From positions 12,763 through 76,762 of the forward strand of contig CAYTHO010000016.1 in assembly GCA_964437595.1 (NCBI GenBank): 64,000 nt of DNA. Reading direction: 5' to 3'. The position numbers were made by a program, and so were the translations under genes. Under the pieces are notes generated by a model. That model did not search any database and had not been told where the DNA came from. It saw nothing but the letters and a program-made list of their open reading frames with translations. Position 1 is the first letter of the stretch. The number at the start of each line of letters is the position of its first letter. Source of the stretch: DSYU01 sp964437595. GTDB lineage: Bacteria; Chloroflexota; Anaerolineae; Anaerolineales; Anaerolineaceae. Positions 25,903-34,992 of the stretch are shown here, in pieces.

Positions 25903-27969
25903 ATGCTTCGCACCATGATCAAAGACCTATCCGCCCCGCAGCTCCCCACCCGCTGGCAGCGTGCCGCGCAGGTCTTATGGGTATTGGTTACTGTGCTTGC
26001 GCTGGCATTCTTTGTATATGAGGTCTACCTTTCGTACAATGAAGCGCTAAATCCCCCCCTCCCCTTACAAGAAAATCTTACCGGGCTGGGCATCAGCCTG
26101 CGCGCCTACGCCAATTTCCTGGTGGGCCTTCGTTCGGTCTATATGCTCGTCCACCTGGTTATTGCGGGTATCGTTGTCTTCAAGCGACCCAACGAGCGCA
26201 TTGCCATCTTTACCGCCTTTGTTCTCGTCCTGTTGGGGACAACCTTTTGGCCGCTCGCGGAACAGATCGCAGATCAGTCCGATTTCTGGCGACTGCCGCG
26301 TGCGATCGCCAACCTGTTGTCGTCGGTCAGTATGTGGATCTTTTTCCTGACCTTTCCCGATGGGCGTTTCACCCTGCGCTGGACAAAACCAGTCACAGTT
26401 TTCATGTTGCTCTTATTGGTGATCGAAAACTTCTTCCCTGAAAGCATCCTCAATCCACAAAACCATAGGGCGGTTGGACTGGTTCTTTCACTGATCACGA
26501 TGGTGATTATGGTGTACGTACCCTTATATCGCTATCGCACCACTTCCAACCCTGTCCTTCGCCAGCAAACCAAATGGGTGGTGTATGGCATCTCTGCCGC
26601 GATTATCGGTTTCTTCGTCGTCGCCCTTCCCGCCTCACTCGGCATCTCGATGGAGCAAGGTACAACCTATGGCCTGATCTCCATCACCGGTATGATGCTC
26701 GTAATCCTGTTCATTCCCATTTCCATCGGCATCGCCATCACCCGCTCCCGCCTGTGGGATATTGACCCGATCATCAACCGCACGCTCGTCTACGGCGCGC
26801 TGAGTTTTCTGACCATTGCCTTTTACGCTCTCGTGGTTGGTGGGTTCGCGATTTACTTTCGAAGCAACGAAAGCAACCTCATCATCTCCTTCATCGCCAC
26901 GGGTGTGGTCGCCATTCTCTTCGAACCGTTGCGCCAGCGATTACAGCGCGGCGTGAACCGCCTCATGTACGGCGAGCGTGACGACCCCGCCACGGTTCTC
27001 ACGCGCCTCAGCCAGCGCCTCGACTCTGCCCTCGCGCCTGATTCGGTTTTGCAGACAATCGTTGAAACGCTTGCGCAAACATTGCGGCTTCCCTACGCTG
27101 CAATCTCCCTTTTGGACGATGCGCAGACACCTCGCTTCGTTTCCACCTCCAGTCTGCCCGCTTCTGAATTGCTTCGTCTTCCGCTGACAAATCAAACTGA
27201 ACGCGTTGGGGAGCTGATCCTTGCCCCCAGAGCGCCTGGCGAATCCTTCTCCCCAGCAGACATGAAACTGATCAACATCATTGCCCAGCAGGCGGGAGTT
27301 GCCGCCTACACGATGCGGCTGAACAACGATTTACAGAAATCGCGGGAACGACTTGTCACCGCACAGGAAGAAGAACGTCGCCGCTTGCGCCGCGACCTGC
27401 ATGATGGAGTCGGTCCTACCTTAGCCAGTCTATCTCAGCGCATCGATACCGCCTCGGAACTTGTCGAAAGCGATCCAGAAAAAAGTGTGCGATTATTGAA
27501 AGATCTCAAAGGACAGGTGAAGGAAACTATTGCCGAAATTCGCAGGTTAGTCTACGCGCTTCGTCCACCCGTACTGGACGAGTTTGGATTAGTCTCTGCC
27601 ATTCGCGAGCATGTCGCGCCATACAGTGGGCCCAACGGCATGACGATCACGATCGACGCTCCCGAGCCATTCCCGTCCCTGCCCGCCGCGGTAGAAGTTG
27701 CTGCCTATCGCATCGCGCTGGAAGGTTTTACGAACATCGTCAAACACACGGGAGCCAGTGCCTGTCAGATTAATATCCGAATTATGGACAACGCATTGTT
27801 CTTGGATGTATCCGATAATGGACAAGGTCTGCCGGTTGAGAAGCGTGCAGGAGTTGGATTTGCCTCCATGCGGGAACGTGCTGCTGAACTCGGTGGTGAA
27901 TGTGTCATTGAGAATATTCCAACAGGCGGTATGCGCGTCAGCGCGCGACTGCCAATTGGAAAGGAATAG
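25903..27969 (+). CDS. NarL-type membrane sensor histidine kinase
   Basis: About 688 residues from the ATG at 25903 (frame open further upstream; exact start uncertain). The N-terminal ~300 residues form roughly eight membrane helices, followed by a GAF-like domain (about 395-510), then HisKA_3 with EEERRRLRRDLHDGVGPTLA (His in LHDGVG) and a C-terminal HATPase with DNGQGLP. The response regulator follows after 3 bases, making a cognate pair. The signal is unknown; the divergent CPBP protease and membrane-protein operon across a 140-base gap is the likeliest target. Confidence 0.92.
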   Translation: MLRTMIKDLSAPQLPTRWQRAAQVLWVLVTVLALAFFVYEVYLSYNEALNPPLPLQENLTGLGISLRAYANFLVGLRSVYMLVHLVIAGIVVFKRPNERIAIFTAFVLVLLGTTFWPLAEQIADQSDFWRLPRAIANLLSSVSMWIFFLTFPDGRFTLRWTKPVTVFMLLLLVIENFFPESILNPQNHRAVGLVLSLITMVIMVYVPLYRYRTTSNPVLRQQTKWVVYGISAAIIGFFVVALPASLGISMEQGTTYGLISITGMMLVILFIPISIGIAITRSRLWDIDPIINRTLVYGALSFLTIAFYALVVGGFAIYFRSNESNLIISFIATGVVAILFEPLRQRLQRGVNRLMYGERDDPATVLTRLSQRLDSALAPDSVLQTIVETLAQTLRLPYAAISLLDDAQTPRFVSTSSLPASELLRLPLTNQTERVGELILAPRAPGESFSPADMKLINIIAQQAGVAAYTMRLNNDLQKSRERLVTAQEEERRRLRRDLHDGVGPTLASLSQRIDTASELVESDPEKSVRLLKDLKGQVKETIAEIRRLVYALRPPVLDEFGLVSAIREHVAPYSGPNGMTITIDAPEPFPSLPAAVEVAAYRIALEGFTNIVKHTGASACQINIRIMDNALFLDVSDNGQGLPVEKRAGVGFASMRERAAELGGECVIENIPTGGMRVSARLPIGKE

Positions 27970-27972
27970 ACC

Positions 27973-28632
27973 ATGTCAATCAAAGTATTAATCGCAGACG
28001 ACCATGTCTTTTACCGCGAAGGTGTTCGCGCGTTGTTAGGTTCTGTCGGTGCAATTGAGGTCGTCGGGGAAGCTAATGATGGTGAGGAAGCGATTCTTCA
28101 GGCAAACAAACTTCAGCCAAATGTCATCCTCATGGATTTAAAAATGCCAGGCATGAATGGTATTGATGCCACGCGCAAAATCCACGAATTGCATCCGGGC
28201 ATCGGGGTGCTGGTCATCACTATGTTTGATGATGACGACTCGGTTTTTGCCGCCATGCGCGCAGGCGCACGCGGGTACCTGCTCAAAGATGCGGACAAGG
28301 AGGAAGTGGTGCGGGCAATCGTCGCTGTGGAAAGAGGCGAAGCCATCTTCAGTCCTGCCATTGCACAGAGAATGATGCAGTATTTTTCCACACCATTGGG
28401 CCCATCCAAAAAGAACCGGCCCGATGAATTCGCCGAGCTGACCGAACGTGAACTGGAAATATTGGACTTGATCGCACAGGGACATAACAACCTGGCCATT
28501 TCGAACCGGCTCTCTCTGAGTATCAAGACTGTGCAAAATTATGTCTCGAGCATCCTTACGAAATTGCAGGTCGCAGACCGCTCTCAAGCTATCGTTCGCG
28601 CACGCGAAGCAGGAATGGGAAAACATAGATAG
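27973..28632 (+). CDS. NarL/FixJ-family response regulator
   Basis: A 219-residue regulator: receiver domain with ADDH, phosphoacceptor Asp in LMDLKMPGMNG, Thr/Lys switch residues in VITMF and LLKDAD, then a LuxR-type helix-turn-helix (LTERELEILDLIAQGHNN, then SIKTVQNYVSSI). It begins 3 bases after the kinase stop. The pair would respond to an envelope or small-molecule signal. Confidence 0.95.
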   Translation: MSIKVLIADDHVFYREGVRALLGSVGAIEVVGEANDGEEAILQANKLQPNVILMDLKMPGMNGIDATRKIHELHPGIGVLVITMFDDDDSVFAAMRAGARGYLLKDADKEEVVRAIVAVERGEAIFSPAIAQRMMQYFSTPLGPSKKNRPDEFAELTERELEILDLIAQGHNNLAISNRLSLSIKTVQNYVSSILTKLQVADRSQAIVRAREAGMGKHR

Positions 28633-28718
28633 CCTCTAACTGCGGAACCAAATATAATTCTCAAAAAAGCCACCCAACAGTTTGAGCAGTCTTCGTTCTT
28701 GACAGTTTCCCTGAAGGA

Positions 28719-30179
28719 TCAAAATTCGTTAGTTGATGCTATTGTTAGTGATGGTGTTGGTGTTGGCGTCAGATACTGAAGATAGTACAGCGGCACCCAA
28801 CCGATGCGTCCCTCAACATCGAGAATTTCCACCCAGACCAGACCTTGCGCCGTTTTCTCTCGATAAAGAACCTGAATTTGCTGCCCAAACCGCAGTGGTC
28901 CGATAGCGGGGCCGCCTGGAGATTGGTAGATTTGCATTTTCGGTAAGCCGTTGAGGACGACTTTCGCTTGCTGCGGTAGAGGGGTAGAGGTGGGTGTACT
29001 GGTAGGGAGCGGTGTATTGGTAGGGAGCGGGGTGCTGGTCGGTGAAAGTGTTGCTGTAGATGTTGGAGTAAAGGTTGCCGTAGGCGTTGGGGTAAGCGTT
29101 ACGGTTGGGCTGGGTCCAAGCGTAGGGGTTGCTGTTACCGTTGGCGTGGGCGTACGCGTAGGTGGGATCAGTGGGTCTAGCTGCTCAGCAAAGATTTGGT
29201 TCACCCGAATCGATACCGGTCGTTCTAAAGCCGCTACGATCGCCTCCTGCATGCCAACAACCTGCTCATAGCGCAGTTGCTTGCTGGTGCGAATGGTGAT
29301 GTTCATATCCAGGGCGGTTCCCTGGCGCGTTACCGTCAGGTCAACCAGTTCTGCGTCGTTAAAAAATGTTACCTGATCGCGTACCACTGTATTGATCTGG
29401 CGGTTTTCGGTGGCTTCCTGAATGAATTTCACACTAAAAATATTGAGTGGTACAAAGAGAGCTAATGTAAGGCTGGCAGAAAGTAACAGGCTGCGTGGCA
29501 GCCGCGGCTTATCCTTTACATTGCTAGCTCCAAAGCCGCACAAGAAAAATACCAAAACTGCCGCAAAAGCGATTGTCACCATATTCGTAAGAAACAAAAG
29601 GAGCGCACCCCCGGCAACATCCATGCGGCCAAGCGCTAATCCAATCCCAACCGTACACAGCGGCGGCATGAGAGCGGTGGCGATCGCCACGCCGGGCAGC
29701 GCCGCGGAGAGATGCGGCTGCGTCAGGGCATAAGCTGCTGCCAGGCCACCCGCCAGGGCGATCCCCAAATCGAGTGGGGAAGGATGCGTACGCGCCAGAA
29801 TTTCATTGGGCAGCGCTTGCAGCGAGAGGAAAGGAACGTACAGATTGAACCGGGTGACGATAGCAGATAACAACACCGCCAGGGCTGCGCCGCGCAGGAG
29901 GGCGCCAATTGCATTTTCGAGCAAGTGGGTATCACCCGTAATGGAAGCCAGGCCAATGCCAATGATGGGCGACATCAGGGGTGCTACCAGCATGGCTCCA
30001 ATGATCACCGCCGGCGAATCAGTGATCAACCCCAATGTAGCAATACTGCAAGATAAAATCACCAGGAAAAAAAAGTCAAACCCTGGCGAGGCCATTGGCC
30101 TGATTTCAGCAATAACCTTTTCACGGCGTTCGAAAGACAGGGGCTTGATCAACTGGCGAAATGTAGGTTGTTCTTTCAA
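28719..30179 (-). CDS. DUF389 membrane protein with Thr/Pro linker and C-terminal SH3 domain
   Basis: A 486-residue protein starting with TTG at 30179 (GAGGA before it). The N-terminal half is a DUF389 (TIGR00341-type) membrane domain with about six helices and the motif IIGAMLVAPLMSPIIGIGLA. An extracytoplasmic domain follows, then a ~70-residue Thr/Pro/Ser-rich linker built from TPTPT-like repeats, then a bacterial SH3 domain ending WVPLYYLQYL. The linker style is common in Chloroflexota. Function of DUF389 is unknown; the SH3 suggests cell-wall contact. Confidence 0.85.
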   Translation of the reverse strand: MKEQPTFRQLIKPLSFERREKVIAEIRPMASPGFDFFFLVILSCSIATLGLITDSPAVIIGAMLVAPLMSPIIGIGLASITGDTHLLENAIGALLRGAALAVLLSAIVTRFNLYVPFLSLQALPNEILARTHPSPLDLGIALAGGLAAAYALTQPHLSAALPGVAIATALMPPLCTVGIGLALGRMDVAGGALLLFLTNMVTIAFAAVLVFFLCGFGASNVKDKPRLPRSLLLSASLTLALFVPLNIFSVKFIQEATENRQINTVVRDQVTFFNDAELVDLTVTRQGTALDMNITIRTSKQLRYEQVVGMQEAIVAALERPVSIRVNQIFAEQLDPLIPPTRTPTPTVTATPTLGPSPTVTLTPTPTATFTPTSTATLSPTSTPLPTNTPLPTSTPTSTPLPQQAKVVLNGLPKMQIYQSPGGPAIGPLRFGQQIQVLYREKTAQGLVWVEILDVEGRIGWVPLYYLQYLTPTPTPSLTIASTNEF

Positions 30180-30340
30180 GGCGTCCTCGCGATTTGTTTA
30201 GTAGATGGATACTGACCTTCATGTTTTTCGACCTGAATGGCTGTTTAAAACAAAGAAATTTAAGCACAGATTCTGTATCTCGCCCAGGATAAAAGCACTA
30301 TCCAGTTTTTATCCAGAATGGATCCCATCATCGACAAGCG

Positions 30341-30745
30341 TTACAGATCTTTTGTGCTTAATCGGGCTAAACTTCGAATGGCCTCTAGGAAACGGGCTGG
30401 CCCTGCATCTTTGGGAAGATAAGCGCTGACCCCTTCTATCAAATTAGATGCCGTCTGGAATAAATCCGTGTAGGTGCTAAACACCAGGATGGATGTTTTA
30501 CAACCATTGGAGTGCAACAATTGCGCAACTTCCACTCCATTCATTCCTGGCAGATCAAAATCAAGCACTAGAACGTCCGGGTTGAGCTTTATAGCCAGTC
30601 CATAAGCTTCTTCACCATTATCTGTCTCTCCAACTAATTCCATATCCTTTTGTCTTGTGATGATTCTGCTCATCCCCTCGCGGAGAAGGGGGTGCGTTTC
30701 CGCAATTAGGACATGGATCCGTTTCCTCTCCTCGGCCATGGTCAT
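30341..30745 (-). CDS. receiver-only (REC) response regulator
   Basis: A 134-residue protein holding a NarL-type receiver domain alone: phosphoacceptor Asp in VLVLDFDLPGMNG, Lys in YLPKDA. The usual first acidic pair is replaced by AETH, so Mg2+ binding may be weakened. The DNA-binding domain normally following such a receiver is absent, and no continuation is visible downstream. It could be a CheY-like phosphate sink or a truncated regulator. No cognate kinase is adjacent on the same strand. Confidence 0.75.
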   Translation of the reverse strand: MTMAEERKRIHVLIAETHPLLREGMSRIITRQKDMELVGETDNGEEAYGLAIKLNPDVLVLDFDLPGMNGVEVAQLLHSNGCKTSILVFSTYTDLFQTASNLIEGVSAYLPKDAGPARFLEAIRSLARLSTKDL

Positions 30746-30824
30746 TAACTACCTTTCCCGAATTCTAAAAACATCCCAGTAGTGTGTTCCCAGTAATCCT
30801 TAGCGCCGGTTTCTGGAGTCAATC

Positions 30825-31874
30825 CTACTGATCGTTATAAATCCAACAAGACACCTGCTGCTTTCCAATTTGGAAGGCAGGCGGCATTTCTTGTTCACAG
30901 ATTGCCCCCACCTTCGCAGAACAGCGAGTATGGAAAGGACATCCTGAGGGCGGGTTCAGAGGCGAAGGAACATCGCCGGTCAATAGAATCCGTTCTTTCC
31001 GGTTTTCTTTCTTCACCCGCGGGATAGCTGCCAGTAAAGCCTGGGTATACGGGTGCAAAGGATGGTAAAACAGTTCCTGTGTGGGGCCAGTTTCGACGAT
31101 CTTGCCCAGGTACATAACTGCCACACGAGTGCTGATATAGTAAATCACACTCAAATCATGGGCAATGAACAAATAGGTCAGGCCGAAATCGTTCTGAAGT
31201 TTCTCCAGGAGATTGATTACCTGCGCCTGCACGGAGACATCCAGCGAGGAAACCGGCTCATCAGCAATGATGATCCGCGGGTACATCGCCAGCGCGCGGG
31301 CGATAGAAATGCGCTGGCGCTGACCACCCGAAAACTGGTGCGGGTAAGCGCCAGCATGGCGCGCATTTAAGCCAACGCTGTCCAGCAGATGCGCAACCTC
31401 TTCTTCCTGCGCAGTCATCGATTTGATACCCCGGTGCATCAGCGGGATCGAGAGGATTTCTCGTACCGTTTTGCGCGGGTTCAATGATGAATAGGGATTC
31501 TGAAAGATTACCTGGATCAGGCGATAGTAAGGAACCTGAACAGGACTCTGCGAGTTGCCTTCCCGATCCGTACCTACCGAGACGCGGCCATTGCGCAGTG
31601 GCTTTCCCTCAAAAAGCACCTCACCAGCCGTTGGCTCATAGAGGCGCGCCAGCACCCGTCCCAACGTTGTTTTACCACTGCCGCTCTCACCCACCAGCCC
31701 AACCGTCTCTCCGCGCCAGATGGCGAGATCGACTCCATTGACCGCATGTACCACCGGGTCCGGTTCTCTCGACACCATGCGCACCAGCGGGCTTCGCGGT
31801 ATGGGGAAGTGCTTCTTCAGCTGGCGAACCTCCACGATGGGTGTGCTCAATTGCACAACTTCATTTTCCTGCAT
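30825..31874 (-). CDS. oligopeptide/oligosaccharide ABC transporter ATPase (OppF/DppF type)
   Basis: A 349-residue ATPase with Walker A GESGSGKTT, Q-loop IFQNPYSSLNPR, signature LSGGQ variant FSGGQRQRISIARA, Walker B IIIADEPVSSLD, H-loop LFIAHD, and the Opp-specific C-terminal Cys-rich zone (PFHTRC...C...C) that may hold an iron-sulfur cluster. Last gene of a five-gene minus-strand importer operon; overlaps the preceding ATPase gene by 14 bases. Confidence 0.93.
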   Translation of the reverse strand: MQENEVVQLSTPIVEVRQLKKHFPIPRSPLVRMVSREPDPVVHAVNGVDLAIWRGETVGLVGESGSGKTTLGRVLARLYEPTAGEVLFEGKPLRNGRVSVGTDREGNSQSPVQVPYYRLIQVIFQNPYSSLNPRKTVREILSIPLMHRGIKSMTAQEEEVAHLLDSVGLNARHAGAYPHQFSGGQRQRISIARALAMYPRIIIADEPVSSLDVSVQAQVINLLEKLQNDFGLTYLFIAHDLSVIYYISTRVAVMYLGKIVETGPTQELFYHPLHPYTQALLAAIPRVKKENRKERILLTGDVPSPLNPPSGCPFHTRCSAKVGAICEQEMPPAFQIGKQQVSCWIYNDQ

Positions 31875-32952
31875 CTTCTGCCCCCTGATCCGTTATGTGT
31901 AGCTCCAGTTCGATCCGGTCTGCCCAGGTCCAATCGACCTCGCGCTGGAAATCGTAATGCGCCAGGCAGCGGCTTAGATGGCCCGGCTCCAGCTCGATTT
32001 GCGGAATAGGACCCTCACTGCACACTTCCCTGGCCATGGGACAGCGCGAGGCAAAAGAACAGCCATCCGGAAGGTTGGCCAGATCAGGCACGTTACCAGG
32101 GATCGGCGACACAGCTTCTTTAGGGACTGTGATCCTGGGCCGGCAGGCCAATAGGCCGCGTGTGTATGGATGCTGCGGATTTTCTACCACCTGTTCTACG
32201 CTACCCCGCTCCACAATCCGGCCAGCGTACATTACTGCGATGGAATCACAGAATTCTGCCGCGACCCCCAGGTCGTGCGTGACGAGAATAACCGCCGTGC
32301 CGTGCTCGCGGTTGATCCGCCGCATCAGGTCGAGAATCTGGGCCTGGATCGTTACATCCAACGCAGTGGTCGGCTCATCTGCCAGCAGCAGCGCCGGATT
32401 ACATGACAAAGCGATGGCAATCAAGGCGCGCTGCTGCATGCCCCCCGAAAACTGGTGCGGGTATGCGGCATAGCGCTGGTCCGGAGAGGGAATGCCGACC
32501 TCGGACATCACCTGCAGTACGCGCTCGCGCTCTTTTCGTGCTGTATTCCGGTTCAATGGCCAGGGCAGGCGGCTGTCACCGAGCATATTGTGCAGTCGCA
32601 GTGTTTCCCGGATTTGCTCGCCTACCGGAAAGACCGGATTGAGGGTCGACAGTGGGTCCTGAAAAATCATGGCGATTTCTTTTCCCCGGATGGCGCGCAG
32701 CTCGCCCATGCTCATCTCGCGCATATCCCGGCCTTTATAGAGGATCTCCCCCTCGGCCACCTGGCCCGGCGGGCGGATCAGGCCCAGGATCGATAGCAGC
32801 ACCGTGCTTTTCCCACAGCCCGATTCACCTACCAGTCCCAGCACCTTTCCCTCTTCCAGTATAAGGTTGATCGCATTGACTGCCCGGACGTGCCCGCGCC
32901 CGGTAGGGTACACTGTGGTCATATTACGAATTTGTAACAAGGGCGTTTTCAT
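31861..32952 (-). CDS. oligopeptide/oligosaccharide ABC transporter ATPase (OppD/DppD type)
   Basis: A 363-residue ATPase. Walker A GESGCGKST, signature FSGGMQQRALIAIA, Walker B LLLADEPTTALD, and the C-terminal CPMAREVC motif of the subfamily. The start at 32952 shares a TGATG junction with the upstream permease stop; a TTG one codon earlier is less likely. It pairs with the OppF-type ATPase. Confidence 0.93.
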   Translation of the reverse strand: MKTPLLQIRNMTTVYPTGRGHVRAVNAINLILEEGKVLGLVGESGCGKSTVLLSILGLIRPPGQVAEGEILYKGRDMREMSMGELRAIRGKEIAMIFQDPLSTLNPVFPVGEQIRETLRLHNMLGDSRLPWPLNRNTARKERERVLQVMSEVGIPSPDQRYAAYPHQFSGGMQQRALIAIALSCNPALLLADEPTTALDVTIQAQILDLMRRINREHGTAVILVTHDLGVAAEFCDSIAVMYAGRIVERGSVEQVVENPQHPYTRGLLACRPRITVPKEAVSPIPGNVPDLANLPDGCSFASRCPMAREVCSEGPIPQIELEPGHLSRCLAHYDFQREVDWTWADRIELELHITDQGAEDAGK

Positions 32953-33890
32953 CAATCCACCTTCAGTCGCGGGTCAAGGATATCGCGCAAGCCTTCGCCA
33001 AACAAATTGATCGCCAGCACCAGGATTAGAATGGCTACTCCGGGTAGCGTGGAGACCCACCAGGCCACCAATAGCTGATCGCGTCCAGCAGCGACCATCG
33101 ACCCCCAGGCCGGGATCTTCGCCGGCAGCCCCAGGCCCAGGAAGCTTAGGCTGGCTTCCATGATGATCAGAAAACCCATGCGCAGCGTAGCCAGCACAAA
33201 AACCGAATGGAAGATGTTTGGAAAGATTTCCGATACCATAATCGCCACCGAGCCCTGCCCGCTGACTTTTGCCGCTTCCACGTATTCCTGAGTTTTTTCC
33301 GCTAGAACCGCTCCCCGTACCAACCGGAAGAATTCCACCCAACTCTTGAAGGTCAAAGCCAGGATCAGGTTGATGAATCCAGGCCCCAGGAAGGCCATCA
33401 TGCCAATCGCAAATATCAAATAGGGAAAGGCCAGCAGCAGGTCGGCGAAGCGTGAAACCACATGATCCAGCCAGCCGCGGAAGTACCCGCTTAGCGCACC
33501 CAGTATTGTTCCCACCAGCGCAGAAATCCCCACCGAAAGAAAACCAATTGCCAGCGAAACGCGGCTGCCATAGAGGATTCGGGTTAGTAAATCGCGCCCT
33601 TGCGCATCGGTCCCCAGCGGGTACTGCCAGGAACCGCCTTCCTCCCAGACCGGCGGGGTCAGGCGCGCGCGCAGGTTGCCCCGGCTGGGGTCCATCGTGG
33701 TGATATACGGCGCAAGCAAGGCCAGCACAATGTACAGCACCAGCACCAGCCCACCCAGCAGCGCCAGGGGGTGTTTGCGCAGGCTGGCAAACAGATCAAC
33801 CAGGTCTCTGCGCCAGCGCCCCAGGCGGATTCGCCAGCCAAACCAGCGGTCGGAGGTTGTGATTGTCGTCATTGGCGCCGTCTCCAACAA
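32952..33890 (-). CDS. oligopeptide-type ABC transporter permease (DppC type)
   Basis: A 312-residue permease with an N-terminal cytoplasmic tail, about six helices and the docking motif EYVEAAKVSGQG. The best start is TTG (33890 or 33887), because AAGGAG lies 4-7 bases before it; the first ATG (33872) would be 22 bases away. Member of the same operon; partner of the DppB-type permease. Confidence 0.9.
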   Translation of the reverse strand: MLETAPMTTITTSDRWFGWRIRLGRWRRDLVDLFASLRKHPLALLGGLVLVLYIVLALLAPYITTMDPSRGNLRARLTPPVWEEGGSWQYPLGTDAQGRDLLTRILYGSRVSLAIGFLSVGISALVGTILGALSGYFRGWLDHVVSRFADLLLAFPYLIFAIGMMAFLGPGFINLILALTFKSWVEFFRLVRGAVLAEKTQEYVEAAKVSGQGSVAIMVSEIFPNIFHSVFVLATLRMGFLIIMEASLSFLGLGLPAKIPAWGSMVAAGRDQLLVAWWVSTLPGVAILILVLAINLFGEGLRDILDPRLKVD

Positions 33891-33900
33891 ATATCTCCTT

Positions 33901-34911
33901 TCATAGATTGATCCTTGGGTTCAGGTAGGTGTACAGCACATCGACGATAAGGTTCGTCACCACATAAATAAAGGCGTACACCATCACCGCCCCTTGAACC
34001 AGCGGGAAATCACGATCAAAAATGGCAGTGACCACCGTGCGCCCCAACCCGGGCCAGCCAAAGACAGTCTCGACGATCATATTTCCCCCCAAGAGCACGC
34101 CTACCTGCAGTCCTACCACCGTCACTGTGGGGATCAGGGCATTGCGCAGCGCATGGCGCAGCACCACTCCGCTTTCCGGGGCGCCCTTAGCGCGAGCCAG
34201 AGTCACATAATCCGCCCGCAGCGTCTCGAGCATGCTCGAGCGCAGCACTCTGGCAACCACCGCCGCCATTGGCGCGCCCAGTGTGATCGACGGTAAGATC
34301 AAATGGCGCAGGCTGCTGGCCAGGGCTTCGCGGTTGCCGGTGATCAGGCCGTCAAGGATGTAAAAACCGGTAACTTCCTGCAGCGCAGCTGCATGATGGA
34401 TGCGTCCCTGTACCGGCAGCCACTGGAGCTGTACCGCAAACAACAGCAGGAGCACGATCCCCAACCAGAAGCTTGGCATGGAGATGCCCAGGAACGCGCC
34501 AGTCATACTCAAGCGGTCCAGCCAGGAGTTCTGCCGCACGGCAGAGATGATGCCGATCGGGATGGCGATCAGCAGGCTGACGATAAAGCCACCCAAGGCC
34601 AGTTCAATGGTTGCCGGCAGCCTCCCGGCGATGATATCAATCACCGGCCGCTTTTGCACGTAAGAGTTTCCCAGATCGCCGCGTAGTAAATCGCCCAGAA
34701 AAATACCCAACTGCACATGCAGCGGCTGGTCCAGGTGGAATTCCGACCGCAGCTTCTCCATCTCTCCTGCTGATACCGCCCCGCCCTGGCCCATCATGAT
34801 GTCTACCGGGTCGCCGGGCATCAGGCGCATGAACAGGAACACAATTACCGCTACGCCGATGATAATCGGGATCATGATCAGGATCCGTTCGATAACCTTT
34901 ACCAGTCGCAT
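33901..34911 (-). CDS. oligopeptide-type ABC transporter permease (DppB type)
   Basis: A 336-residue permease with about six membrane helices. Family markers: the N-terminal FLFMRLMPGDPVD, and the docking loop region DYVTLARAKGAPES. It lies 81 bases after the binding-protein gene and 10 bases before the second permease. The ribosome site is weak. Confidence 0.92.
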   Translation of the reverse strand: MRLVKVIERILIMIPIIIGVAVIVFLFMRLMPGDPVDIMMGQGGAVSAGEMEKLRSEFHLDQPLHVQLGIFLGDLLRGDLGNSYVQKRPVIDIIAGRLPATIELALGGFIVSLLIAIPIGIISAVRQNSWLDRLSMTGAFLGISMPSFWLGIVLLLLFAVQLQWLPVQGRIHHAAALQEVTGFYILDGLITGNREALASSLRHLILPSITLGAPMAAVVARVLRSSMLETLRADYVTLARAKGAPESGVVLRHALRNALIPTVTVVGLQVGVLLGGNMIVETVFGWPGLGRTVVTAIFDRDFPLVQGAVMVYAFIYVVTNLIVDVLYTYLNPRINL

Positions 34912-34992
34912 AAGGCTACTCGCGCTTCCTTTTTGGGTGTTACCGTCTCACGTGGTCGGCGAAACGGTAACACCAATATAGATTTCGATGGC

